A stretch of DNA of 64,000 nt from Bacteroidota bacterium (GTDB lineage Bacteria > Bacteroidota > Bacteroidia > AKYH767-A > 2013-40CM-41-45). The stretch covers positions 1 through 64,000 of the forward strand of contig JADJON010000003.1 of the NCBI GenBank assembly GCA_016713765.1, written 5' to 3'. Position 1 is the stretch's first letter. Every line of letters begins with the position of its first letter. Position numbers and translations under genes: made by a program. The notes beneath the pieces were generated by a model that saw nothing but the letters and a program-made list of their open reading frames with translations, was not told the origin of the DNA and did no database searches. Shown here piece after piece: positions 18,331 to 27,086 of this stretch.

Positions 18331-18490
18331 AATACAGGAAGGTGCATTAGAATAAAAGGGCTATTTCGGAAAAATAAGGGTCGATCCGGCACGCACGCCT
18401 GGCCATCACAACAGACTGGCAGACGCGTTATGAGGGGAATCCATCAAACTTGCTGGCACGACTCTTCTATCTGCATCTAGGACGTGCTCC

Positions 18491-18751
18491 TCATTCGGAA
18501 TTCGGTATAAACCGCTTCCGTGCGAACGCTCTTCCTGATCCCGTCTTTAGGTAATGTTCAAAGTGAACCGCGCGTTCTTTCTGTTGAAAAGCTGCACACC
18601 AAATTAATGATACAGGTCGATGTTTGCTGGTAAAAACACTGCCACCAGACTGATGTCGCTTGACTCGAGCACGAAGGTCACTCGTTCTTCCGACGTAGTG
18701 CCGACCATCATTTAGTTTTAGGATATAAACGAAATACCACACGAAGGACAA
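18491..18751 (-). CDS. GIY-YIG domain protein
   Basis: 86 residues made up almost entirely of one GIY-YIG nuclease-like domain: FVYILKLNDGRHYVGRTSDLRARVKRHQSGG carries the Tyr of the first motif, the YVGRTxDLxxRVxxHxxG core with the catalytic Arg, and further on the conserved Glu (VHFEHYLKTGSGRAF). Stand-alone short proteins of this kind are common in Bacteroidota; some may cut structured or damaged DNA, but the role of this group is not known. It is isolated between the MFS gene and a repeat-rich region. Start ATG 18751. Confidence 0.85.
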   Translation of the reverse strand: MSFVWYFVYILKLNDGRHYVGRTSDLRARVKRHQSGGSVFTSKHRPVSLIWCAAFQQKERAVHFEHYLKTGSGRAFARKRFIPNSE

Positions 18752-19110
18752 ATTAAAACCTAATCAGTCATCATCTAAACCACTATAATCGGTTTAATTC
18801 ATTAAACGAAATTGGCACGTCTGGTGCTGCACAAAAGAATGGATGGCTTCGCCGAAGTGCACATGAACTGGACCAAGGCCAAATTTTATGGTGCAAAGTA
18901 AAAGGTCCGCCTACGCGCTAAAGCGCTTCGGCAGTTTGAAGTTGGATCCCGTCCGCCGTAGTCCGCATGAAGTGGACCATCATCAGAGCTAAGTGCGTAA
19001 AGCAAATGTCCGCCTACGCGCTAAAGCGCTTCGGCAGTTTGAAGTTGGATCCCGTCCGCCGTAGTCCGCATGAAGTGGACCTTGATCAGAGATTAGGGCG
19101 TAAAGCAAAA
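18752..19110. repeat. 103-bp tandem repeat region between GIY-YIG gene and tRNA-Ser
   Basis: A 103-bp unit starts at GTCCGCC 18905 and repeats at 19008; its first part recurs at 19111, where it joins the 3' end of tRNA-Ser. A decayed copy of the second half of the unit lies just upstream (18860-18900). Each unit begins with a hairpin module (GTCCGCCTACG, GCGCTAAAGCGC, TTCGGC) and continues with AGTTTGAAGTTGGATCCCG and GTCCGCATGAAGTGGACC. 18752-18830 is unique sequence. No coding potential is evident in the whole stretch. Confidence 0.85.
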
Positions 19111-19112
19111 GT

Positions 19113-19150
19113 CCGCCTACGCGCTAAAGCGCTTCGGCGGACGTAGGCGG
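19113..19150 (-). terminator. Repeat hairpin at the 3' end of tRNA-Ser(CGA)
   Basis: On the minus strand CCGCCTACG (19150-19142) can pair perfectly with CGTAGGCGG (19121-19113), followed by ACTTTTGCTTT. The outer bases of the stem are the last three bases of the mature tRNA. An alternative stem GTCCGCC/GGCGGAC is also possible. Probably acts as terminator and processing signal. Confidence 0.65.
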
Positions 19151-19234
19151 AGAGGGAGGGATTCGAACCCCCGGTGCGTTTGACCGCACACCTGATTTCG
19201 AATCAGGCACATTCGACCACTCTGACACCTCTCC
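19148..19234 (-). tRNA. tRNA-Ser (anticodon CGA)
   Basis: 87 nt on the minus strand. Acceptor arm GGAGAGG pairs with CCTCTCC, discriminator G, no encoded CCA. Anticodon arm CCTGA, TTCGAAA, TCAGG gives anticodon CGA, reading UCG. A long variable arm (TGTGCGGTCAAACGCACC) marks it as a class II serine tRNA. T arm has GGTTCGAATCC. A -7 element TACCTTTG lies 25 nt upstream. Confidence 0.96.
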
Positions 19235-19258
19235 GTATCCCGTGGTTCCTGAGGGGCG

Positions 19259-19266
19259 CAAAGGTA
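19259..19266 (-). promoter_or_regulatory. Putative -7 element (TACCTTTG) for tRNA-Ser(CGA)
   Basis: Minus-strand TACCTTTG is a full TAnnTTTG match, 25 nt upstream of the mature tRNA 5' end. No obvious TTG at -33. Confidence 0.55.
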
Positions 19267-19406
19267 GGAATTTACCTTAAAATAATGGTTTATTGGCTTT
19301 GTCGTTTCGAGATTCGACGCTGAGCTAAAGCGCTGGCTACCTGAAGAAAAAGCTTTAGGCAACAGAAAGATGAGACTCCAGGCCAGGCAACAACAGAAAA
19401 AAAATC

Positions 19407-19528
<122 letters not shown>

Positions 19529-19532
19529 GATG

Positions 19533-19560
19533 CGAAAATAGGAAATACCGGCCAATCCAA
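19533..19560 (-). promoter_or_regulatory. Putative promoter of tRNA-Ser(TGA)
   Basis: Minus strand TTG (19560-19558), 17 nt, then TATTTTCG (19540-19533), close to the Bacteroidota TTG / TAnnTTTG arrangement with one change in the last element, immediately upstream of the tRNA. Confidence 0.45.
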
Positions 19561-19592
19561 GGCTTTTTCGAGCATTTCAACTGAGGTGAAAA

Positions 19593-20798
19593 TCAGCGAT
19601 TACGCTGTGTAGGCGACCAGATGCCGCTTCGCACCCCGCCCAGGTAGCGGAAGTACCCCTGGGCCAGGGCAATGTTCATGAAGACAAAATAAGCGACAAA
19701 ACGCACGCTCTTCAGGTGCAAACCGAACTTGCGCAAGCTCCATTCCCAGGCCGGGGATAACAGCAGGATCACTTCCACCGTGAGCAAGACCGCCCATTCG
19801 CGCTGGTAAAAAGCAAGGCAGGCAAGGGTGAAAAGGGAAAGCAGGATGAACAGGGGCGTGAACCAACGCAGGACCTTATGCGAGAGAAAGCAGAATCCGA
19901 TCGGGTTCAACGGCTGCAGGATCCAGCGTTTGAAGAAGGAGAGATTCTGAAAATTGCCTGCGGAGATCCTTGCTTTGCGCCGGTACTCCTGGTACATGTC
20001 GTTGGAGACATCTTCGTAACAGATCGCATCCAGTTCGTTGATCGAACGATACCCCTGCTCCATCACTCGCATGGCGATGTAGAAATCGTCGACCAGGTTG
20101 GTGGCCGGAACATCCTGGTACAAGGATCGTCGTAACGCGTAGCAGCCCCCGAACGGGCCCATCATCGTACCCCAGACCAGCCCTTCGTGGTACTTGATCA
20201 GATTCTCCCGCTCGATGTACGCCTTCTCCTGAAACGAGATGCCGTCGCGGCGCATACCGACGTTGAGGATGTTCGCCCCAACCAATCCGATTCGCTCATC
20301 CCGGAAATGCCGTACGAGACGGAACGCGGTTTCGGGTTCGGGCATGACATTGGCATCAGTAAGGATGAGCAGCGGGAAGCGAGCTTCCCGAACAAGGTCG
20401 TTCACCACGGAGGGCTTTCCTCTCCGTTCGGGGAAAAGGAAGATCCGGATCCTGGGCGAACGATTTGCAAATTCACGGAGCAACGAATTCGTCCTGTCAA
20501 ACGAGGCATCGGAACCTACCAGTATCTCCAGCCGGTCCTCGGGGTAATCGGAGGCCAGGAGGGCTTCGAGCTTTTCTGCAATGACGCGTTCCTCGTTGTA
20601 TGCGGCGATGATGAAGGAAATTCCCGGAAGTGCCGCTGCGTCCCTGGTAAATTGAACAGTGCCGGAACTTTTATCCCGGGAACGGATCGCCAGGTACAGG
20701 GGAAATAGCACATACGAGTAACAGATTAGTCCGGCACTCAACAGAAAAACGGAAAGCAGGAAGAAAAACATGCGGTTCTGGCGCGTAAAAATAGTCAA
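19593..20798 (-). CDS. Family 2 glycosyltransferase, membrane-bound
   Basis: 401 residues. One N-terminal transmembrane segment (residues 10-35), a cytoplasmic GT-A domain at about 50-290, and three or four C-terminal hydrophobic segments at about 305-390. Motifs: ISFIIAAYNEERVIAEKLEALL, GSDASFDRTNSLL with the UDP-binding Asp, LILTDANVMPEP for the metal-binding DxN/DxD, LVDDFYIAMRVMEQGYR with the catalytic Asp, and QEYRRKARISAGNFQ in the place of the Q(Q/R)xRW motif. This architecture belongs to polysaccharide- or glycolipid-synthesising GT2 enzymes that move the sugar to a membrane-linked acceptor. It stands alone, divergent from the GWxTD gene. Confidence 0.85.
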   Translation of the reverse strand: MTIFTRQNRMFFFLLSVFLLSAGLICYSYVLFPLYLAIRSRDKSSGTVQFTRDAAALPGISFIIAAYNEERVIAEKLEALLASDYPEDRLEILVGSDASFDRTNSLLREFANRSPRIRIFLFPERRGKPSVVNDLVREARFPLLILTDANVMPEPETAFRLVRHFRDERIGLVGANILNVGMRRDGISFQEKAYIERENLIKYHEGLVWGTMMGPFGGCYALRRSLYQDVPATNLVDDFYIAMRVMEQGYRSINELDAICYEDVSNDMYQEYRRKARISAGNFQNLSFFKRWILQPLNPIGFCFLSHKVLRWFTPLFILLSLFTLACLAFYQREWAVLLTVEVILLLSPAWEWSLRKFGLHLKSVRFVAYFVFMNIALAQGYFRYLGGVRSGIWSPTQRNR

Positions 20799-20918
20799 AC
20801 TCAGGCGGTTTCTATCGGGTGAAGATGTCGTCTCCTTTCGTCACACCCTTGTTAAAAAAGCCGTCTTCCCTACTGAACCCCAGCCCCTTTCGTATCTTTA
20901 CAGCATACCCCAACCGCC

Positions 20919-22382
20919 ATGAAAATCAGGATCCTGTTACTTGCCATGCTATGGTCCACGATGGCCGCCGCAGCGGGTCGTGTCAAGGCTTACCTGGACC
21001 TGGCCGCGTTTGATTCACCGGGTCAGTCGCCTTATGTCGAATCATATCTCAACGTGGTGGGCAATTCCGTCAGGCTCCGGCAGCTAAGCGACGGGAAGTT
21101 TCAGGCCTCCATTGAAGTCCAGTGGATCTTCAGCAAGGAAGAGCAGATCGTCTATTTCGACAAGTACAATCTCCTCGGACCAGCGGTCGACACTTCGGTT
21201 ATCAGTGTAAGCCCCGATTTCATCGACCAGGTTCGCGTTCCGCTTGCTCCCGGCGAATACAAACTGGAGGTCCGCATTCGTGACAACAACTCCGATGGCG
21301 AACCGGTCTCCGTGGTTCAGCCGTTGACCCTCCGTTTTCCTGACAAACAAGTCGGCATCTCGGATATCGAATTCCTGGAATCGATCAGAACTTCCGACGG
21401 AAAGAATAAATTCTCGAAGTCCGGTTTCGACCTCATTCCGAATGTTCATTCCTATTACCCCAAGGACATCCAGACCCTTCGGTTCTATGCCGAAGTATAT
21501 CGTTCCAAAGAACTGATCGGCGGCGACTTCCTGGTTCGCTACTTTGTTGTACAGCATGAATCCAACGCCATTCAAACGGACTTCGCCGGCTTCAAACGCG
21601 TCTCCGCTGCCGATGTAGTTCCGGTCATGATCGAAATGCCGATTGATAAACTCTTGTCCGGCAATTATCAGTTGGTTGTCGAAGTGCGCGACCGGGAAAA
21701 CAAAGTCCTCGGACAGCGCACCGCCTTTTTCCAGCGAAGCAATGTGCTGGAAAAACCGGTCGTCACCGATAACATCTCCGCTATTCCGGTTGAAGGCACG
21801 TTTGCCTCGCTGTTGAGTTATGAAGACACGCTTCGCCAAGCCATTGATTGTCTTTATCCGATTTCTTCCCAACTCGAATTACAGATCGCGGAGACCCAGT
21901 TGAAGATCTCCGATATCCGGTCGATGCAACAATACGTCAACTATTTCTGGAGCCGTCATGCACCCGAGGATCCGGAAAAAGGCTGGCGGGAATACCAATT
22001 GGAAGTCCAGAAGGTGAACGCTTCCTTCGGTACACGGAACATGAAAGGTTATGAAACCGACCGTGGACGCGTTTATCTCCAGTACGGACCTCCGAATACG
22101 ATCGTCACCGAAACAACCGATCCCAACTCCTACCCTTACGAGATCTGGCATTACTACAAGGCCGGTGATCAGACAAACCGGAAGTTCGTGTTCTACTCGA
22201 CCGAACTGTCGGCGAACGTTTATCGTCTGCTCCATTCCGATGCCCGGGGAGAATTGCAGGAACCGAACTGGGAACTGAAACTTCACAGCCGTTCACAGCA
22301 GTTCGGCGTCGATATGGACCAGGGAAATTCGTTCGATACCTACGGCAGTCAGACGAAAGAGAACTTCCGTATGCCGAAGTAA
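20919..22382 (+). CDS. GWxTD domain exported protein
   Basis: 487 residues with a signal peptide (ILLLAMLWSTMAAAA). The first 300 residues look like two beta-sandwich segments. The C-terminal part, about 340-480, is the GWxTD domain: KGWREYQLEVQKVNASFGT, then GYETDRGRVYLQYGPPNTI, in which the name motif Gly-x-x-Thr-Asp is present with Tyr instead of Trp, followed by YEIWHYYKAGDQTNRKFVFY. Proteins with this domain are widespread in Bacteroidota and Acidobacteriota, and the function is not established. A TATCTTTA element resembling the -7 consensus lies about 25 nt before the start. The gene ends at a strong terminator. Confidence 0.85.
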   Translation: MKIRILLLAMLWSTMAAAAGRVKAYLDLAAFDSPGQSPYVESYLNVVGNSVRLRQLSDGKFQASIEVQWIFSKEEQIVYFDKYNLLGPAVDTSVISVSPDFIDQVRVPLAPGEYKLEVRIRDNNSDGEPVSVVQPLTLRFPDKQVGISDIEFLESIRTSDGKNKFSKSGFDLIPNVHSYYPKDIQTLRFYAEVYRSKELIGGDFLVRYFVVQHESNAIQTDFAGFKRVSAADVVPVMIEMPIDKLLSGNYQLVVEVRDRENKVLGQRTAFFQRSNVLEKPVVTDNISAIPVEGTFASLLSYEDTLRQAIDCLYPISSQLELQIAETQLKISDIRSMQQYVNYFWSRHAPEDPEKGWREYQLEVQKVNASFGTRNMKGYETDRGRVYLQYGPPNTIVTETTDPNSYPYEIWHYYKAGDQTNRKFVFYSTELSANVYRLLHSDARGELQEPNWELKLHSRSQQFGVDMDQGNSFDTYGSQTKENFRMPK

Positions 22383-22404
22383 TCCGAGCCTGTTAGGCCA
22401 TTCC

Positions 22405-22434
22405 AAAAACCCTTGCATCTTTGCAGGGGTTTTT
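22405..22434 (+). terminator. Terminator after the GWxTD gene
   Basis: AAAAACCC-TTGCA, short loop, TGCAG-GGGTTTTT: perfect 8-bp outer stem, one T-G pair and 4 bp inner stem. It ends only 7 nt before the ATG of the next gene, so that gene must be read from a promoter inside or beyond the hairpin or by read-through. Confidence 0.85.
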
Positions 22435-22441
22435 CATTCGT

Positions 22442-23497
22442 ATGTCCAATCAGCCTGCGCGCGTCGCTGTCGTCATCCTCAACTGGAATGGCAAGAAATT
22501 CCTGGAGCAGTTTCTGCCGGACGTGATCCGTTGCAGCCAACCCCTGGGGCGCGTGGTGATTGCCGATAACGCCTCTACCGATGATTCGCTGAACTGGGTA
22601 CGCAGCCATCATCCCGAAGTGGAAATCATCGCACTGCCGGATAACACCGGCTACACCGGTGGATACAATGCTTCGCTGAAGCAGGTGCAGGCCGAATTCT
22701 ACGTGTTGCTTAATTCCGATGTGGAAGTTACCCCCGGATGGCTGGAACCCCTGGTAGCGCTCGCTGATCGGCACCCCACCTTGGGTGCGGCCCAACCCCG
22801 GATCCGCGCATTCAACGACCGGACGCATTTCGAATACGCCGGTGCCGCAGGTGGATTCATCGATCATCTCGGCTATCCGTTTTGCCGAGGCCGGATCTTT
22901 CAATCGCTGGAACGGGACGAAGAGCAATATGCTGATGAACTACCGGTATTCTGGGCCACCGGCGCCTGCATGTTCGTTCGCTCCAAGGTCTTTCACCAGG
23001 TTGGCGGACTTGATGATCGTTTCTTCGCGCACATGGAAGAGATCGACTTCTGTTGGAGGATCCAACGGGCGGGCTTTGATGTATGGGTCAGCCCGAAAAG
23101 TATCGTGTATCACGTGGGTGGCGGCACGCTTCCGAAGTACAATCCACGGAAAACCTACCTCAATTTCAGGAATAACCTCTTAATGCTTTATAAAAACCTG
23201 GATTTCAACGAATTCCAAAAAGTTTACCGAATTCGCTGGTGGCTGGACCGCCTGGCCGCCTTTCAGTTTCTCATCACCAGCGGCCAAGCCGACGCGAAGG
23301 CTGTTTTACAAGCCCACCGTGACTTTTTGAAACTCCGTGAACAATACCCGAAGAGTGATCAAAAGCCTCACTGGAAAGGGTTTCCAGGGGTTTATCCACG
23401 CTCGATCCTGCTGGATCACTATCTTCGCGGTGTCAAACGCTTTTCAGCATTGCAACGATATTTCCCCGCCAACGGCCGAAATTCAAGCCATCTGTAA
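22442..23497 (+). CDS. Family 2 glycosyltransferase (rhamnosyltransferase-like)
   Basis: 351 residues, no transmembrane segments at the N-terminus, so cytoplasmic or peripheral. RVAVVILNWNGKKFLEQFLPDVI opens the GT-A fold, with VVIADNASTDDSLNWV, LPDNTGYTGGYNASLKQ, FYVLLNSDVEVTPGWLEPL (metal-binding SDV), VFWATGACMFVRSKVF, ERxDFCWR-like MEEIDFCWRIQRAGFDVW and VYHVGGGTLPKYNPRKTYLNFRNNLLMLYKN near the C-terminus. This pattern is that of enzymes adding rhamnose or other sugars to cell-surface glycans. ATG 22442 gives MSNQPARVAV; an in-frame ATG at 22421 falls inside the terminator hairpin and is unlikely. Confidence 0.88.
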   Translation: MSNQPARVAVVILNWNGKKFLEQFLPDVIRCSQPLGRVVIADNASTDDSLNWVRSHHPEVEIIALPDNTGYTGGYNASLKQVQAEFYVLLNSDVEVTPGWLEPLVALADRHPTLGAAQPRIRAFNDRTHFEYAGAAGGFIDHLGYPFCRGRIFQSLERDEEQYADELPVFWATGACMFVRSKVFHQVGGLDDRFFAHMEEIDFCWRIQRAGFDVWVSPKSIVYHVGGGTLPKYNPRKTYLNFRNNLLMLYKNLDFNEFQKVYRIRWWLDRLAAFQFLITSGQADAKAVLQAHRDFLKLREQYPKSDQKPHWKGFPGVYPRSILLDHYLRGVKRFSALQRYFPANGRNSSHL

Positions 23498-23583
23498 GGC
23501 GACCGATCAAATTCAGGCAACCGTCCTCCCAGGATACACTATAATCAGGGCTGGCCGTTAGTGGCTCTGAGCACACGATTGTT

Positions 23584-26166
23584 ATGGGTACCGAAAGCGT
23601 CGATCTATTGATCCAGCGGGCACAAGTATTGCGCTCGCGGAACGTCCATCAGGCCATGAACCTGTTGGATGACGCTCTTGCGCTTGCCCAACAGTTCGAC
23701 TACAAGCAGGGAATCGCGCAAGTCATCCGGGAAAAGGCGGCTTGCCACCTCTCCCAGCAACACTACAAGCATGCGCTGACGGCTTATTCGGAAGCCTTGC
23801 AGTTCTATCGGGATCTGTCGGACCGTACCGGTCAACTGTCCTGTCTGGCGGAACTTTCGAATATCTACTTCAAACTGGGCGATTGCCCTTCGTCGCTGCA
23901 ATACGTACTCGACTGCCTGAAGATCCACACCGACGCGGGCGATAGCGAAGGAATTGCGCAGTGCTACAATGAGATCGGAAAGATCTACATCTACCTGCAG
24001 GATTATCCCAACGCCATCGAACATTTCCGCAAGGCGCTTCGGATCTACGAAGGATTGAAGTTGCGGCCGGAAATGGTCAATTCATTCTTCTTCCTCGGCA
24101 ACGCCTATAACTGGGCCGATGAGTTTGATAAATCGCTTTACTACCTCCTACGTGCGCAAAACGCGCTGGACGAGATCAAGGATATCGACATCCGAACCAA
24201 AGTACTCGGAAGCCTGGCCATCCTGCACACCAAGCTGAAGGAATACGACAAATCGCTGAATTACTTCAACGAAGCCCTTCGTGCCGCTGAAGACGGCGCG
24301 AGCCCTACGGTCAAGGCGCAATTGAAGAAGAGCCTCGGCAATCTGTATATCGAACTTACGCAGTACGACAAGGCAATCGATGTCCTGCTTTCCGCCATGG
24401 AAGCTGCACAGTCGTCACCCCTGGAAGCGCAGCTAGTCAAGATCCATCAGTTTCTGGCAACCGCTTACGAGAAGATCGGCGACCATGCCTCCGCGCTGGA
24501 ACATTTCAAAAAGTACTTCGACCTCGACCGGGAAATCCTCAGCGAGGAAGTCAGCTTGAAAACGAAAGCCCTGCATGTGAAGTACGACCTGGAAGAGTTG
24601 CGCAAGCAAAAGGAGATAGCGGAGCTTTCCGATAAATTAAAGGAACAATTCTTAGCCAACGTCAGCCACGAGATCCGCACCCCGATGAACGGCGTGTTGG
24701 GCATGGCCCACCTGCTGGCGCGCACCAACCCTACCCGGGAACAGCAGGAATACATCGATGCCATCCGTTTGTCGGCCAACAACCTGATGGTGATCATCAA
24801 CGACATCCTCGACTTCTCCAAGATCAACGCGGGGAAGATCGAATTCAGCGAGACGGAATTCAACATCCGCGAACTGATGAAAGGCATCGTGCAGATCCTG
24901 CAGGTAAAGGCGGAAGAGAAGAAGATCCAGATCGGCTGCACCATCGACTACCACGTAAAGGATGTCCTATCCGGAGACCCGATCCGCCTGAACCAGATCC
25001 TGGTCAACCTGATGGGCAATGCCGTCAAGTTCACCGAGAAGGGCAAGGTGATGCTGGACATCCGGGTACTGGAAAGTCGTGAACAAAGCTGCCGGCTGCG
25101 GTTCCGCGTGACCGACACGGGTATTGGCATCCCGGATAACAAGCTGCACAAGATCTTCGAGAGCTTCGAGCAGGTGGAAGATCATAAGCGACGTTTCGAA
25201 GGCACCGGACTTGGTCTCACCATCGTAAAACAATTGGTCGAACTGCAGGGCGGTTCCATTTCAGTCCGCAGTAAGGTCGGCGAAGGATCCGAGTTTACGG
25301 TCGACATGAATTTCCGGATCGGGAAGCAGGTCGGTCAACAACCCGTAGCGGAACCGATCCCATCCGAACAACAGGATGTACAGCATGTCCGTGTATTGGT
25401 TGTGGAAGACAATAAGGTCAACCAACTGCTGGTAAAGAACATGCTCCGGAAATTCGGTTTCGAACAGTTCGACACCGCATCCAATGGACGGGAAGCACTC
25501 GAGCAGCTTCGCAACCAGGATTATGATATGATCCTGATGGATATCCAGATGCCGGAAATGGACGGCTATGAGATCACGCGCGAGATCCGGCAACGGATGC
25601 GCCGGGAGATCCGTCTGGTTCCGATCATCGCGCTCACCGCCGATGCTTCCGACAAGGAAAAGGCACGGGCGAAGGAAGCCGGCATGAACGATTATGTCGT
25701 CAAGCCCTATACTCCGGAAGAATTGTACAATGCCATGGCCCGTTTCATTCCCGATCCGGGTGTGCCGGCTCCTGCGCGTGACGCGGTCCCATCCCGTTCC
25801 GCACTGCCGGGCATGAGTATCGACTTTCTGGAAAAGTATACGGGAGGCGACCAGGAACTTGCCATCCAACTGATTGACATCTTTCTGCGCCAACTTCCGG
25901 ACGCGCTGGAAAAACTCGAGTACCACATTCCGAAAAAGGAATGGAAACAGGTTCACGCGATCGCGCACAAACTGAAATCCAGCGTATCGATTTTCGAATT
26001 GTCCGAACTGAAGAAGCGCATCATCAACATCGAGGAACATGCCCGTGACCAGGTGAACCTGGAAGAGGTACCTCGACTTTTCTCAGAAGTCAGGGAGTTG
26101 GGACGCATCGCGTCGCGAAACCTGGAAGCTGAACTGATGAAATTGCGGGCTGCTGTCCGTTCCTAA
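23584..26166 (+). CDS. TPR hybrid histidine kinase with receiver and HPt domains
   Basis: 860 residues, no transmembrane segment, so a cytoplasmic sensor. Six or more tetratricopeptide repeats (about 5-320) form the sensing part. A HisKA domain follows with phospho-acceptor His362 in FLANVSHEIRTPMNG. The HATPase domain has N, G1 and G2 boxes (NQILVNLMGNAVKF, DTGIGI, FEGTGLGLTIVK). A receiver domain at about 600-720 has phospho-acceptor Asp653 (ILMDIQMPEMDG). A C-terminal HPt domain has His795 (AIAHKLKS). It can therefore carry out a full phosphorelay. No dedicated output regulator is adjacent; the receiver at 52202 or the AAA+ regulator at 59285 are possible partners. Start ATG 23584. Confidence 0.93.
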   Translation: MGTESVDLLIQRAQVLRSRNVHQAMNLLDDALALAQQFDYKQGIAQVIREKAACHLSQQHYKHALTAYSEALQFYRDLSDRTGQLSCLAELSNIYFKLGDCPSSLQYVLDCLKIHTDAGDSEGIAQCYNEIGKIYIYLQDYPNAIEHFRKALRIYEGLKLRPEMVNSFFFLGNAYNWADEFDKSLYYLLRAQNALDEIKDIDIRTKVLGSLAILHTKLKEYDKSLNYFNEALRAAEDGASPTVKAQLKKSLGNLYIELTQYDKAIDVLLSAMEAAQSSPLEAQLVKIHQFLATAYEKIGDHASALEHFKKYFDLDREILSEEVSLKTKALHVKYDLEELRKQKEIAELSDKLKEQFLANVSHEIRTPMNGVLGMAHLLARTNPTREQQEYIDAIRLSANNLMVIINDILDFSKINAGKIEFSETEFNIRELMKGIVQILQVKAEEKKIQIGCTIDYHVKDVLSGDPIRLNQILVNLMGNAVKFTEKGKVMLDIRVLESREQSCRLRFRVTDTGIGIPDNKLHKIFESFEQVEDHKRRFEGTGLGLTIVKQLVELQGGSISVRSKVGEGSEFTVDMNFRIGKQVGQQPVAEPIPSEQQDVQHVRVLVVEDNKVNQLLVKNMLRKFGFEQFDTASNGREALEQLRNQDYDMILMDIQMPEMDGYEITREIRQRMRREIRLVPIIALTADASDKEKARAKEAGMNDYVVKPYTPEELYNAMARFIPDPGVPAPARDAVPSRSALPGMSIDFLEKYTGGDQELAIQLIDIFLRQLPDALEKLEYHIPKKEWKQVHAIAHKLKSSVSIFELSELKKRIINIEEHARDQVNLEEVPRLFSEVRELGRIASRNLEAELMKLRAAVRS

Positions 26167-26171
26167 GGAAC

Positions 26172-27086
26172 TTATTCGATCGAAAAACGATCACCCTCCA
26201 TCGCCAGGGTCGTGGAGGCATAGACCGCCTTGGCCTCTTCCAACAGCGGATACAGGTTTTTATAGCGGGCAGAGAAATGTCCGATGATCAGTCGCTTGAC
26301 TTGGGCATCCCGGGCGATCGCGGCGGCCTGACCGGCGGTCGAGTGAAACGTCTCCCGCGCCCGGTCCTCCAGGTCGCTAAGAAATGTGGCTTCGTGATAA
26401 AGGAGGTCAACCCCCCGAACAGTATCCGTCAGTCGAGGATCGTAGATCGTATCTGAACAAAATGCATAGGAGCGGGCACGTTGCGGGTCGAGTGTCAGCT
26501 CACGGTTGGGAATGATGCTCCCGGTTTCCGTGACGAAATCTTGTCCGGCCTTGAGTATAGGATACGCGCTAACCGGCACCTGGTATTCAGCCAGCCGTTC
26601 CCGGATGAGTTTGCGCGGGCGCTGCTTCTCACGAAAGAGGAAGCCGGTGCAGGGTATCCGGTGATTGAGGGGGAAACACTCCACCACCAGCAGATCATCT
26701 TCGTAGACTGTTCCCGGCCGTTTGGGATCGGTGAAGTGCCAATTGATCGGATACCGGAGGTTCGTCTCGGAGTACTTCAATTGGATCTCCACGATCTCGC
26801 GAAGCTCCGGTGCCGAGTAGATGTGCAATTCAGTCGTTCTCCCCTGCAAGTGCATGGTGGAGATCAGTCCCAATAAACCGAGGTAATGGTCGCCGTGCAG
26901 GTGGCTGATGAAAATGTGATTAATCCGGTGGAACTTGATGCGGTAACGGTTCAACTGGATCAAGGTTCCTTCACCGCAGTCCATCAGAAAAAACCGCTCA
27001 TGGATGTTGATCACCTGAGCGGTCGGATGTCGTTGGTAAATGGGGGTAGCGGAACTGCTACCGAGAATGGTAATCTCGAAACTCAT
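26172..27086 (-). CDS. rnz: Ribonuclease Z
   Basis: Zinc-dependent endonuclease that cuts the 3' trailer from tRNA precursors; relevant here because the tRNAs of this window encode no CCA. 304 residues, the usual bacterial length. Metallo-beta-lactamase motifs are complete: FISHLHGDHYLGL (about 62-74), the later His of FPLNHR, CSDT with the metal-bridging Asp, and IGHFSARY near the C-terminus; the exosite loop PRKLIRERLAEYQVP is also present. The start codon shares one base with the stop of the upstream T9SS-exported protein (TGATG at 27084-27088), which couples it to an unrelated gene. Confidence 0.95.
   Translation of the reverse strand: MSFEITILGSSSATPIYQRHPTAQVINIHERFFLMDCGEGTLIQLNRYRIKFHRINHIFISHLHGDHYLGLLGLISTMHLQGRTTELHIYSAPELREIVEIQLKYSETNLRYPINWHFTDPKRPGTVYEDDLLVVECFPLNHRIPCTGFLFREKQRPRKLIRERLAEYQVPVSAYPILKAGQDFVTETGSIIPNRELTLDPQRARSYAFCSDTIYDPRLTDTVRGVDLLYHEATFLSDLEDRARETFHSTAGQAAAIARDAQVKRLIIGHFSARYKNLYPLLEEAKAVYASTTLAMEGDRFSIE

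Noticed and set aside
18813..18829. TGGCACGTCTGGTGCTGC resembles a sigma-54 promoter (GG, 10 nt, GC)
   Set aside because: One mismatch in the -12 part, nothing coding downstream, and such matches are expected by chance in a window of this size.
18905..19147. Possible CRISPR array
   Set aside because: Units are 103-bp near-identical tandem copies without unique spacers, and no cas gene is nearby.
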